A stretch of DNA of 64,000 bases from Sphingobacterium nematocida (GTDB lineage Bacteria > Bacteroidota > Bacteroidia > Sphingobacteriales > Sphingobacteriaceae). The notes below the pieces were generated by a model that was not told where the DNA came from, made no database searches, and worked only from the letters and a program-made list of their open reading frames with translations. This document shows positions 36,821-44,717 of this stretch, one piece after another (the first letter of the stretch is position 1; the number at the start of each line of letters is the position of its first letter). Position numbers and translations under genes: made by a program. The stretch spans positions 62,001 through 126,000 of the forward strand of contig NZ_FUZF01000010.1 of the NCBI RefSeq assembly GCF_900168125.1. Direction: 5' to 3'.

Positions 36821-36856
36821 AAAAAAAGAAGGTGCTTCTGAAAAAGCGCCTTCTTT
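36821..36856 (-). terminator. Terminator after the DUF4920 gene
   Basis: On the minus strand AAAGAAGGCGCTT pairs with AAGCACCTTCTTT (one G-U pair) and is followed by a U-run (the A-run at 36821-36827). It separates the DUF4920 gene from folP and ends only 18 nt before the folP ATG. Confidence 0.78.
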
Positions 36857-36877
36857 AATGATGGATAAATAGGTGAT

Positions 36878-37279
36878 CTACTTTATTACAAGTACACCAT
36901 CAGCAATAAAGCTAATGTCTTTTTTGGGTTCTTTGATTTTTGCTTTCCCTTCAACCACAACGGTTTTGCCAATAAGGTCTTGGGGTACAAAGTAGCCATA
37001 ATCTGTGAACCGAACTGTAATAGGTTCAGCTCCTTCTCGCTTTAAAGTCATATAGCAGCCTTTTGATTTGCAGACTTCTACGACCTGTGCTTCTACTTTT
37101 CCGGTATAATTACCTTTTTCCTTTAATGTCGTTTCTAAAGCTTTTACAGATATTGCATTTTTCTTTTCAATAGCTTTTCCATAGTTTACACCCGCTTTAG
37201 CAGGTTCGATCGCCTGTTGGGCAGATACTAAGGTTGTCATTGCGAATAGAAAGACAAAAATAGATGCTAACTTGTTCAT
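36878..37279 (-). CDS. DUF4920 exported protein
   Basis: A 133-residue protein with a signal peptide (about 1-20, ending VSAQ). The core pattern GKVEAQVVEVCKSKGCYMTLK, with a C-x4-C pair, followed by RFTDYGYFVPQDLIGKTVVVEG, is that of DUF4920, an OB-fold-like Bacteroidota family. The Cys pair suggests metal or redox chemistry, but no function is established as far as I know. It lies between tsaC-like and folP genes, with its own terminator. Confidence 0.85.
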   Translation of the reverse strand: MNKLASIFVFLFAMTTLVSAQQAIEPAKAGVNYGKAIEKKNAISVKALETTLKEKGNYTGKVEAQVVEVCKSKGCYMTLKREGAEPITVRFTDYGYFVPQDLIGKTVVVEGKAKIKEPKKDISFIADGVLVIK

Positions 37280-37354
37280 ATGTATAAAATTTGTTCTTTA
37301 AGTGTCATATGGAATATCCATGTAGCAATGGCTAAATGGATATTTCATATTTTC

Positions 37355-37936
37355 TTATTTACGTAGGAATTCGAATTTGCCACTGGGATCTAGCTTCATG
37401 ATAATTGAGGGCTTACCAGGGGTATTGTCGTATTGTCCAAATTTAACGATATAATCTACATTTTCCTTGATCAAGTCATCAATTTGGTCAAAAGTGGTTG
37501 CAGAAGGTTGGCCACTGATATTTGCAGATGTTGAAATAATAGGCTTTTTGAAACGTTGTAAAAGTTGTTGACAGAAGGGGTGATCTACAATACGAATTCC
37601 TATCGTACCATCTTGTGCAATGGCATTTGGAGCAAGGTTTTTTGCCCCTGAATAAATGATCGTAAGCGGCCTATCGAAGGTGTCAATTAGTTCGTAAGCT
37701 ACTTCTGGAATTTCGCGCACATAACTTGCCAATTGGTTTTCGTTGTGTAAGAGAACCAACATGCTTTTGCTTAAATCTCTGCCTTTTAAAGCAAATACTT
37801 TTTCAACTGCATCTGGATTGGTCGCATCACAGCCTATACCCCAGATCGTGTCTGTGGGATACAAAATCAGCCCTCCATTTTTTAACGTTTCAAGAGCTTG
37901 ATTGATGTCTTCTTTGTCCACAAAAGGTCTGTTCAT
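37355..37936 (-). CDS. Threonylcarbamoyl-AMP synthase (Sua5/YciO/TsaC family)
   Basis: A 193-residue protein starting with the family's KNGGLILYPTDTIWGIGCD motif, with KGRDLSKSMLVL and PIISTSANISGQPSATTF. The family makes threonylcarbamoyl-AMP for tRNA t6A37; short single-domain members are TsaC or YciO type and cannot be separated by eye, so I give no symbol. The gene is 3 bp downstream of dapD. A loose hairpin with AATATCCAT/ATGGATATT arms (37313-37344) follows the stop without a clear U-run. Confidence 0.9.
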   Translation of the reverse strand: MNRPFVDKEDINQALETLKNGGLILYPTDTIWGIGCDATNPDAVEKVFALKGRDLSKSMLVLLHNENQLASYVREIPEVAYELIDTFDRPLTIIYSGAKNLAPNAIAQDGTIGIRIVDHPFCQQLLQRFKKPIISTSANISGQPSATTFDQIDDLIKENVDYIVKFGQYDNTPGKPSIIMKLDPSGKFEFLRK

Positions 37937-37939
37937 ATT

Positions 37940-38755
37940 TTAAACAGCTACGTTGTGATCGCGTAATGCATCGTTTAGAGATGTCTTTTTGTCTGTAGAC
38001 TCCTTGCGCTTACCAATGATTAATGCACAAGGGACCTGATAATCGCCTGCAGGGAATTTTTTGGTGTATGAGCCCGGGATTACCACCGAACGTGCTGGTA
38101 CACGCCCTTTGTACTCGATAGGTTCAGGACCCGATACATCTATGATTTTGGTTGATGCAGTTAAGACCACATTAGCTCCTAAAACAGCTTCTGATTCTAC
38201 ATGAACACCTTCTACGACAATAACACGAGAACCAACGAATACGTTGTCTTCAATGATTACAGGTGCAGCTTGTACGGGTTCTAATACGCCTCCAATACCA
38301 ACACCTCCGGACAAGTGAACATGTTTTCCTATCTGTGCGCAAGAACCAACAGTGGCCCAAGTGTCTACCATCGTACCTTCGCCGACATAAGCACCGATAT
38401 TCACATACGAAGGCATCATGATCACACCTTTAGCTAAATATGCGCCATAGCGTGCCGATGCCCCAGGAACAACGCGAACACCTAATTCTTTGTAGTTCGT
38501 TTTTAACTTCATCTTGTCGTGATAGACGAAAGGCTTGTTTTCAATCTCTTTCATCTCACGTATAGGGAAATATAGGATAACTGCTTTTTTTATCCAGTCA
38601 TTTACGTGCCAACGGTCGCCAACAGGTTCAGCGACACGTAGTTCGCCATTATCCAGCTTCATGATGACAGTTTGTATAGCTTCAAAATATTCTTTAAATT
38701 CTAAAAGGTGTCTTTCTTCCCAAGCTTCTTCGATTAGTTTTTGCAAGTTTTGCAT
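37940..38755 (-). CDS. dapD: Tetrahydrodipicolinate N-succinyltransferase
   Basis: A 271-residue left-handed beta-helix transferase of the succinylase branch of lysine/diaminopimelate synthesis. It shows hexapeptide-repeat coils (GAYLAKGVIMMPSYVNIGAY, GTMVDTWATVGSCAQIG, HLSGGVGIGGVLEP, EDNVFVGSRVIVVEGV), the typical DapD order. An 11-bp inverted repeat (38780-38804) lies 25-49 nt upstream of the ATG and could be an operator or leader hairpin. It is divergent from the S4-domain gene. Confidence 0.97.
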   Translation of the reverse strand: MQNLQKLIEEAWEERHLLEFKEYFEAIQTVIMKLDNGELRVAEPVGDRWHVNDWIKKAVILYFPIREMKEIENKPFVYHDKMKLKTNYKELGVRVVPGASARYGAYLAKGVIMMPSYVNIGAYVGEGTMVDTWATVGSCAQIGKHVHLSGGVGIGGVLEPVQAAPVIIEDNVFVGSRVIVVEGVHVESEAVLGANVVLTASTKIIDVSGPEPIEYKGRVPARSVVIPGSYTKKFPAGDYQVPCALIIGKRKESTDKKTSLNDALRDHNVAV

Positions 38756-38779
38756 TTTTTACGGTGTTAGTTATGACTA

Positions 38780-38804
38780 TTTTCTAAGTTACAAACTTAG
38801 AAAA
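38780..38804. promoter_or_regulatory. Inverted repeat upstream of dapD
   Basis: TTTTCTAAGTT (38780-38790) and AACTTAGAAAA (38794-38804) are perfectly complementary with a 3-nt loop, 25-49 nt before the dapD ATG. It is not followed by a U-run, so it is more likely an operator or leader hairpin than a terminator. Confidence 0.45.
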
Positions 38805-38982
38805 AATGCTTTGTATTCACCCAATGACAGGTGTAAATATTCGCTAGGAATGATGTGATTGAGTCTTTATTGACCGTTTTTATGATTTGGAATCTATCAA
38901 TTTGCGGTACGATGTAATGTATAGATTTTACTGCTGATCGGTGGAGATTTCTTTTTTGTTAGAAAAGCGGTATTTTTGTTTC

Positions 38983-39396
38983 ATGGCAAGTGAAAATGAA
39001 AAATTACGTATTGATAAATATTTATGGGCTATTCGTCTATTTAAGACGCGTAGTTTAGCAACGGAGGCCTGTAAGGCAGGACGTGTTAAATTGAATGGCT
39101 CAAATGTTAAAGCATCTTATATTGTCAAGGTAGGGGAGATCTATAGTATTCAGAAAGGTATCGAACGTAAGGTGATTTTGGTAACGGGGTTGTTGGAACG
39201 AAGAGGAGATGCTAAAATTGCAGCCGCTCATTATACAGATCAAACTCCTGTTGAGGATACATATGGATTTAAATCCACCTTTCATGCACCGGTTTTGAAG
39301 CGGGATCGTGGAACAGGAAGGCCAACAAAGCGGGATCGGCGCGAGATTGATGGGCTTCAAAGTAGTGAATGGTGGGAGGAAGCTGATAAGAATTAA
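38983..39396 (+). CDS. S4-domain RNA-binding protein (Hsp15-like)
   Basis: A 137-residue protein with an N-terminal S4 domain (LRIDKYLWAIRLFKTRSLATE, then ACKAGRVKLNGSNVKASYIV) as in heat-shock protein Hsp15/HslR, which binds stalled 50S subunits carrying nascent chains. The C-terminal part is basic (KRDRGTGRPTKRDRREI). The ATG at 38983 (MASENEK) is chosen over an upstream GTG. TATTTTTG at 38971-38978 ends 4 nt before it, so if this is the promoter the mRNA would be almost leaderless. Its last codons form part of a palindrome shared with gltA. Confidence 0.9.
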   Translation: MASENEKLRIDKYLWAIRLFKTRSLATEACKAGRVKLNGSNVKASYIVKVGEIYSIQKGIERKVILVTGLLERRGDAKIAAAHYTDQTPVEDTYGFKSTFHAPVLKRDRGTGRPTKRDRREIDGLQSSEWWEEADKN

Positions 39397-39438
39397 AAAA
39401 GGCAGAAATTTTAATTTCTGCCTTTTTTAATTCTTATC
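39385..39438. terminator. 26-bp palindrome terminator spanning both stop codons
   Basis: Arms 39385-39410 and 39413-39438 are perfectly complementary around a central TT, with GGCAGAAATT at the core and A/T runs on both sides. The left arm contains the last three codons and stop of the S4 gene; the right arm contains the gltA stop. It should terminate both genes. Confidence 0.93.
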
Positions 39439-40720
39439 GTTTGTCGAAGTCTATGTATTGACGATCGGTTTCGCCTGTATAAACTTGTCTTGGACGTCCA
39501 ATAGGTTCTTTATTATCACGCATTTCTTTCCATTGTGCAATCCATCCTGGAAGACGGCCTAAGGCAAATAGAACCGTAAACATATCTGATTTAAATCCTA
39601 ACGCACGATAGATAATACCTGAATAAAAGTCAACATTAGGATATAATTTTCTGTCGATAAAGTACTGATCACTTAATGCTGCTGCTTCTAATCCTTTTGC
39701 GATATCCAAAACAGGATCTTCAACACCTAATTTTTCCAATACGTCGTCACAAGCTTTTTTAATCAATTTGGCACGTGGGTCAAAGTTTTTGTAAACCCGG
39801 TGACCAAAGCCCATTAGACGGAAAGGGTCGTTTTTATCTTTTGCTTTTGCAAGGTATTTTTCTACATCACCACCATCATTTTTGATGTCCTCTAACATTT
39901 CGATCACAGCTTGGTTGGCACCACCATGAAGTGGACCCCATAAGGCATTGATACCTGCAGAAACTGATGCGTATAAGTTTGCGTTGGATGATCCAACGAT
40001 GCGAACAGTAGATGTTGAACAATTTTGCTCATGGTCTGCATGAAGGATCAATAAAATACGCATAGCGTCTAATACCGCTTCATCAAATATTTTATCGCAA
40101 TTTACCTCACCGAAAATCATATTCATGAAATTGTCGATGTATCCTAGATCTTTCTTTGGATATACTACAGGATGGCCTAGTGATTTCTTTTGAATCCAGG
40201 ATACGATGGTTGGCATTTTGCCAAGTAAGTTGATGATCGTCTTGTATTCTTCCTCTTCGGATTGATTCGGGTTTAAGGACTCTGGATAGAAAGCTGATAG
40301 TGCGCCTACTAAACAGGATAGTTGTCCCATAGGGTGTGATTTGGATGGAAATCCAGAGAAGAACATCTTCATGTCCTCGTGTACCATCATCTGTTTTTTG
40401 ATATCTGTCCTGAACTGCTCTAATACTTCTTTAGAAGGAAGATATCCAAAGATTAATAAATAAGCAACCTCTAAAAAGGTCGATTTTTCTGCTAAATCTT
40501 CAATTTTGTAACCACGGTATTTTAATATTCCTTTTTCGCCATCTAAAAAGGTAATTGCACTTTTGGCAGCGCCTGTATTTTTGAAGCCAGGATCTATGGT
40601 AATATATCCTGATTGATCTCTTAGTTTTGAAATATCAATAGCTTTTTCATTTTCAGTTCCTGTTATAACAGGAAATTCAAGCGTTTCGCCATTTAAAGTA
40701 AAGGATGCTGTTTCAGACAT
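39434..40720 (-). CDS. gltA: Citrate synthase
   Basis: A 428-residue type II citrate synthase, condensing oxaloacetate and acetyl-CoA at the entry of the TCA cycle. I chose the ATG at 40720 (MSETASFTLNG); an upstream in-frame ATG at 40777 would add an unusual hydrophobic tail. Motifs include GYITIDPGFKNTGAAKS, ILHADHEQNCSTSTVR, WGPLHGGANQAVIEML and LMGFGHRVYKNFDPRA, with the catalytic His and Asp regions intact. It is divergent from the blaI gene. Confidence 0.97.
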   Translation of the reverse strand: MSETASFTLNGETLEFPVITGTENEKAIDISKLRDQSGYITIDPGFKNTGAAKSAITFLDGEKGILKYRGYKIEDLAEKSTFLEVAYLLIFGYLPSKEVLEQFRTDIKKQMMVHEDMKMFFSGFPSKSHPMGQLSCLVGALSAFYPESLNPNQSEEEEYKTIINLLGKMPTIVSWIQKKSLGHPVVYPKKDLGYIDNFMNMIFGEVNCDKIFDEAVLDAMRILLILHADHEQNCSTSTVRIVGSSNANLYASVSAGINALWGPLHGGANQAVIEMLEDIKNDGGDVEKYLAKAKDKNDPFRLMGFGHRVYKNFDPRAKLIKKACDDVLEKLGVEDPVLDIAKGLEAAALSDQYFIDRKLYPNVDFYSGIIYRALGFKSDMFTVLFALGRLPGWIAQWKEMRDNKEPIGRPRQVYTGETDRQYIDFDKR

Positions 40721-40923
40721 AATCAAATTTCTATGTGTATTCACAAAAATATAAAAATGAATGACAAAATAACCCATGCTTTAAATTTTAAATGACATCT
40801 ATTGGTAAAAAATGCAAATTTTTCAGTGAGACAACTTTTGTTACATATTCATTTCGGTCATTTATTTATTTTCTATGTTAATAACGTGCAGAGAGCTATG
40901 CGATTTGGAAAAATAAAAAAACA

Positions 40924-40962
40924 TTGTGGTTATTACGAATATTTCGTAGACTTGCGTAATAA
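40924..40962 (+). promoter_or_regulatory. blaI promoter with embedded BlaI-like operator
   Basis: TTG (40924-40926), 20 nt, then TAGACTTG (40947-40954) fit the Bacteroidota promoter with one mismatch. Between them lies the dyad TACGAA-TAT-TTCGTA (40934-40948), and a wider dyad TTATTACG/CGTAATAA (40930-40937, 40955-40962) surrounds the minus-7 element. BlaI/MecI repressors bind TAC...GTA dyads, so autorepression is expected. Confidence 0.65.
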
Positions 40963-40976
40963 TAGTATTAAGTGAT

Positions 40977-41345
40977 ATGGAAATAGAGAAGTTAACAATT
41001 CAGGAAGAACAGGCTATGTTGTCGGTGTGGCAACTGGAGGGGGGCTTTATTAAAGAGATATTGGACAATATGAAGGGAGAGCCTGTCCCGTATACGACCT
41101 TGGCGTCAACAATAAAGAATCTGGAAAAAAAGGGGTATGTAAAACCTGTGCGTTATGCAAATGCGAAGCGGTATGAGCCAGTGATCTCAGAGGAAGAATA
41201 TAAGGGTAAGTATATGAGTTCTTTTGTTGGAGACTATTTCCGTAACTCGTATAAGGAAATGGTGTCTTTCTTTGTCAAGGAAGAAAAGTTGTCGGAAGGG
41301 GAACTTAAAGAGATTATGGATATGATTAAAAACGGCAAATCTTAG
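40977..41345 (+). CDS. BlaI/MecI/CopY-family repressor
   Basis: A 122-residue winged-helix repressor: LTIQEEQAMLSVWQLEGGFIKEILDNM, then TTLASTIKNLEKKGYVKPVRYANAKRYEPV and a C-terminal dimerisation helix region. In this family the partner M56 membrane protease cleaves the repressor on receiving a signal; here the M56 gene lies two genes downstream. A BlaI-type dyad lies in its own promoter. No beta-lactamase is nearby, so the regulon is something else. Confidence 0.92.
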   Translation: MEIEKLTIQEEQAMLSVWQLEGGFIKEILDNMKGEPVPYTTLASTIKNLEKKGYVKPVRYANAKRYEPVISEEEYKGKYMSSFVGDYFRNSYKEMVSFFVKEEKLSEGELKEIMDMIKNGKS

Positions 41346-41349
41346 TGCT

Positions 41350-42006
41350 ATGACTTCGGCTAAGTTGTTGTTTGTGATAATTGTTTCTTTAGGTATAAAC
41401 TCTGCCTCTGCGATCGAGGTAGATTCTTTGTTAAGTCGTGTTTATGAACGAATAGCTATAGGTAAGTTTCAATATAAAATGGTAAGAGAGTTAGATTATG
41501 ATATGGGAGGTGGTACTAAGGATTACACGCAGCAGCAATGGCAGACAAAGATTGGTTTCGTAAGTAAGGAGCTGCTCGGGTTTAACTTTGAAATCTTGGA
41601 TAAAGATCGGATTCTTTGTTTTGCCAACGAGGAGTATGTAGAGAAAAATTTGGCTGGGGCAACATTAAAGGAAACAAGTGGTAATGAGGCTACGAAAGAG
41701 TTGAAGGGCTTGAGCTCGCTTTATAATTCATTAATCACCCTGCGGAATATAATACCGGTATTGTTGAGTGCTAATGATATAATCCGGGAAGTTAGAGAGG
41801 AAAAAGATGCGTACGTATTTGTCTGTAATTTGGGCAAGAGAAGGATCCAAAATTTGGGTGCGGCATTTGATGAAATGAAGACAGATTATGACTTTGTATA
41901 TCGTATTTATGTCGATAATATATCGCTGATACCTTATCGTATTGTGCAGCGTTACGGAAGTTCAGAGATTAGAACGAAGTTTGAAGGGATAACTGTGATA
42001 AATTAA
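41350..42006 (+). CDS. Exported protein of unknown function between blaI and M56 genes
   Basis: A 218-residue protein with a signal peptide (about 1-21, ending SASA). I do not recognise a family. The mature part is mixed alpha/beta, with DSLLSRVYERIAIGKFQYKM at the start, and a C-terminal RIYVDNISLIPYRIVQRYGS segment reminiscent of proteins that report on outer-membrane lipoproteins (weak impression only). It starts 4 bp after the blaI stop and ends 2 bp before the M56 gene, so all three form one operon. It could be the signal-sensing or effector partner of the protease (inference). Confidence 0.7.
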   Translation: MTSAKLLFVIIVSLGINSASAIEVDSLLSRVYERIAIGKFQYKMVRELDYDMGGGTKDYTQQQWQTKIGFVSKELLGFNFEILDKDRILCFANEEYVEKNLAGATLKETSGNEATKELKGLSSLYNSLITLRNIIPVLLSANDIIREVREEKDAYVFVCNLGKRRIQNLGAAFDEMKTDYDFVYRIYVDNISLIPYRIVQRYGSSEIRTKFEGITVIN

Positions 42007-42008
42007 TT

Positions 42009-44024
42009 ATGGAAAGTATACTGACATATATTTTGCAAGTCAATCTTTTATTGACTATCGTGTTTTTTGGCTATGCGCTGTTATTAAGGAGATTGACATT
42101 TTATAGACTGAATAGAATTTATCTTTTTGTTGGGGGCGCTTATGCTTTGTTGTATCCTTTTTTGGATATTAATAGTTGGTTTAAGGAGGATATTGTTATA
42201 CACCTTCCCCTGATGTTGGATTATGTGGAGTATTATTTGCCTAAGCAGGGGGCTTCTACCCTCACGATCGGACATTTGTTAGTAATCGGCCTTGCGGTGG
42301 GCGCGGGCGTCCTACTGTTCAAGTTGAGTGTGCAGCTCATAAGCTTATTGCGGATACATTTTTATTCTAAGCCCTCAAAGTGGCAGCATTATTTTTTTAG
42401 GAATGTGTTGTTTCCAATCGTTCCCTTTTCTTTTTTCAATAAAATATATATACATCAGGATCAACATCAGGATCCTGAGTTGTTTGATATTTTCAAACAT
42501 GAAGATATTCATGTGAAAGGCCTTCACACGGTGGATATTCTTTTGTTTGAAATACTCTTGATAGGATGTTGGTATAACCCTCTTGTATGGCTTATGCGCA
42601 AAGCTGTGCGTCAAAATCTGGAATTTCTGACTGATCAACAGGTTCTGGATAAGGGAGTGGATCGACAGACCTATCAATATTCATTGTTGACTGTAACCAA
42701 GCAGGGAGCTGCTGTGGGGATCGGTAATCAGTTTAATTTTAAAACTTTAAAAAAGCGCATTATGATGATGAACAAAAGACGCTCTTCGAAAATTGAGTTG
42801 AGCAAATACGCCTTTCTGCTGCCGATCGTGATTTTTGCAGGGGCAACTTTTACGGTCAATAGGGCCGAAGGAAAGATCGAAGAATTGGTGGATAAAGTGA
42901 AAGCTATTCCCGTAGATGTGGTACTACCGATTTCTAAGACGGAACAAGCGGTCTCTCTTCAAGATACTTTGAAGGGAGGTATTGTAGGGATCTCTTATAA
43001 AGCCGATACCTTACAGCTTACAGCTAATCAAAATGGATTTCCTATAGGAGGAACTAAAGGGGATCAACTGTTTATACACAACGATGTGGGATTTGGAGAT
43101 GTATTGACTGTATTGGATGGAGTACCTGTGAAGAGTGAAGAGATGAAGAATCTAGCTCCCGATGATATAGAGAGTATTACCGTGCTGAAGGATAAGTCTG
43201 CAACGGCTTTGTATGGGGATAAGGGAAAGAACGGGGTACTCTTAATTGTCAGCAAATCGGGTAACGCTGCTAAAACATTGCAAGGGAAATTTGCAGGGGT
43301 TAGATGGAGTCCTACTGATAGTACCAAATCTGGAGCAGCTAAAATTGTGATGCGCAATGGTCCAGGCAGAGACCCCTTGATGATTGTTGATGGCAAGGAG
43401 ATGCCTGTTGGTTTTAATATGTCAACATTGGACGCTAACGATATAGAAAGTATAGAAGTGCTGAAAGATAAATCCGCTGAAAGTATTTACGGTACAAAGG
43501 GTAAGGAAGGTGTGGTAATTATCACCACTAAAATTGCGAATGAATTATCTCCAGAAAAAGAAGGCGCGTTAAATAGAACATGGACTTTGTCTCGGAATGC
43601 GACTAAAGACGAACGAGAGGTATTTTACGGTCAGCAACAAAAGGTATACAAAGATGATATTAAAGAAGTTACTGTAATTGGTTTTGCTTCAAAGGATGCA
43701 AAAGGTAAAGCGGTGGAGAAATTAGATACGCAACCAGAACCAGAAGGTGGAATAGATGCTTTTAGAAAATGGGTCGGTAATAATTTTGCCTATCCTCAAG
43801 CGGCAATAGATGCACGTGTAAAAGGGACAATTTATGTGACTTTTGTCGTTGAAAAGGATGGCGCATTAAGCAATATTAATGTCGCTCGAGATTTAGGGTA
43901 TGGAACTGGTGAAAATGCAGTGAATCTTATAAAAAAATCTCCGAAATGGAAACCGGGGCTTAAAGATGGTGAACCTGTCCGGGTAGAATATAGTTTTCCT
44001 ATTCGATTGGATTTAACTAAATAA
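42009..44024 (+). CDS. M56 membrane metalloprotease fused to two plug-like modules and TonB C-terminus
   Basis: A 671-residue BlaR1-type sensor protease. Membrane helices (about 5-25, 35-52, 85-115) lead to the zinc site H164-E-D-I-H168, with E205 and D209 in NLEFLTDQQVL as probable further ligand and partner; another helix lies near 270-285. Beyond it are two modules (about 363-415 and 457-508) resembling the start of TonB-receptor plugs: a VLDG/IVDG strand, DDIESITVLKDKSATALYG and a related second copy. A TonB C-terminal domain (about 581-671, YPQAAIDARVKGTIYVTFVV) ends the protein. It probably cleaves the BlaI repressor when a periplasmic cue is sensed. Its stop codon is inside a palindromic terminator. 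Confidence 0.9.
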   Translation: MESILTYILQVNLLLTIVFFGYALLLRRLTFYRLNRIYLFVGGAYALLYPFLDINSWFKEDIVIHLPLMLDYVEYYLPKQGASTLTIGHLLVIGLAVGAGVLLFKLSVQLISLLRIHFYSKPSKWQHYFFRNVLFPIVPFSFFNKIYIHQDQHQDPELFDIFKHEDIHVKGLHTVDILLFEILLIGCWYNPLVWLMRKAVRQNLEFLTDQQVLDKGVDRQTYQYSLLTVTKQGAAVGIGNQFNFKTLKKRIMMMNKRRSSKIELSKYAFLLPIVIFAGATFTVNRAEGKIEELVDKVKAIPVDVVLPISKTEQAVSLQDTLKGGIVGISYKADTLQLTANQNGFPIGGTKGDQLFIHNDVGFGDVLTVLDGVPVKSEEMKNLAPDDIESITVLKDKSATALYGDKGKNGVLLIVSKSGNAAKTLQGKFAGVRWSPTDSTKSGAAKIVMRNGPGRDPLMIVDGKEMPVGFNMSTLDANDIESIEVLKDKSAESIYGTKGKEGVVIITTKIANELSPEKEGALNRTWTLSRNATKDEREVFYGQQQKVYKDDIKEVTVIGFASKDAKGKAVEKLDTQPEPEGGIDAFRKWVGNNFAYPQAAIDARVKGTIYVTFVVEKDGALSNINVARDLGYGTGENAVNLIKKSPKWKPGLKDGEPVRVEYSFPIRLDLTK

Positions 44025-44065
44025 AAAAAGAATGCCTGACAACAGGCATTCTTTTTTTATTTAGT
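44016..44065. terminator. 23-bp palindrome terminator spanning both stop codons
   Basis: Arms 44016-44038 and 44043-44065 are perfectly complementary around ACAA, with GAATGCCTG at the core. Both converging genes, M56 and pth, end in ACT AAA TAA (Thr-Lys-stop), and those codons form the outer part of each arm. A/T runs support termination in both directions. Confidence 0.93.
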
Positions 44066-44620
44066 ATTTAGATTTGTCATCGTTAACTCTATTCCGATAT
44101 TGACAAAACTATGGACCATCTTGACGGCGTGCTCAATCAGTGCTGGTAATTCTTTCTGTTCTTCTTTGTCAAAAGGGCCCAAAACGTAATCAACCTGTCT
44201 ACCTTTTGGGTAGTTGTCGCCGATGCCAAAACGTAATCTAGGGTATGCTTGTCCGCCGCATAAAGCTTCGATAGATTTTAGCCCATTATGTCCGGCTGCA
44301 GAGCCTTTTGGTTTTATACGTAGCGAACCAAAAGGAATAGCGAGGTCATCTACGATAACCAAGACGTTCTGGATCGGTACTTTGAGTTGTTGCATCCAAT
44401 AATTGACGGCTTTACCACTGAGATTCATGTATGTAGTCGGTTTGATCACATAGACATTGTGTCCCCGCTGCTTAAACTCCGTGTAGTAAGCGTGTTTTAA
44501 CGTAGACCACGACGAGCCTGCTTGGTTAGCCAGCTCGTCTGCTACCATAAAACCAATATTGTGTCGGGTATCTGCATATTCCCGTCCGATGTTTCCTAGA
44601 CCAACAATCAAATAGTTCAT
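44057..44620 (-). CDS. pth: Peptidyl-tRNA hydrolase
   Basis: A 187-residue Pth that frees tRNA from dropped-off peptidyl-tRNA. I chose the ATG at 44620 (MNYLIVGLGNIG); the longer in-frame start would translate a TTTTACTTTTTAC-type repeat. The catalytic His20 is seen in YADTRHNIGF, and DDLAIPFGSLRIKPKGSAAGHNGLKSIE is typical. The usual neighbours rplY and prs lie upstream on the same strand, although separated by an insertion. Between rplY and pth there is a terminator and a micro-repeat. Confidence 0.96.
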   Translation of the reverse strand: MNYLIVGLGNIGREYADTRHNIGFMVADELANQAGSSWSTLKHAYYTEFKQRGHNVYVIKPTTYMNLSGKAVNYWMQQLKVPIQNVLVIVDDLAIPFGSLRIKPKGSAAGHNGLKSIEALCGGQAYPRLRFGIGDNYPKGRQVDYVLGPFDKEEQKELPALIEHAVKMVHSFVNIGIELTMTNLNTK

Positions 44621-44623
44621 GGC

Positions 44624-44660
44624 TGTAAAAGTAAAAAGTAAAAGGTGAAAAGTAAAAAAG
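44624..44660. repeat. GTAAAAAGTA micro-repeat upstream of pth
   Basis: Imperfect tandem copies of a 9-10-nt word (GTAAAAAGTA and GTGAAAAGTA variants) fill this stretch, ending 4 nt before the pth ATG. In gene sense it contains TTTTACTTTTTACTTT, a 16-mer also found just before the pyrB ATG (55843-55875). Confidence 0.75.
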
Positions 44661-44685
44661 AGCACCGGAATCTCCGATGCTCTTT
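44657..44685 (-). terminator. rplY terminator
   Basis: On the minus strand AAAGAGCATCGGA pairs with TCCGGTGCTCTTT (one G-U pair), with a 3-nt loop, followed by a U-rich run. It lies 33 nt after the rplY stop and before pth. Confidence 0.8.
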
Positions 44686-44717
44686 ATAAAATAAATACTC
44701 AGTACTAAATACCGAAA

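Noticed and set aside
40721..44024. Beta-lactam resistance locus
   Set aside because: Repressor and M56 protease are present, but no beta-lactamase or PBP2a-like gene is nearby and the protease lacks a penicillin-sensor domain.
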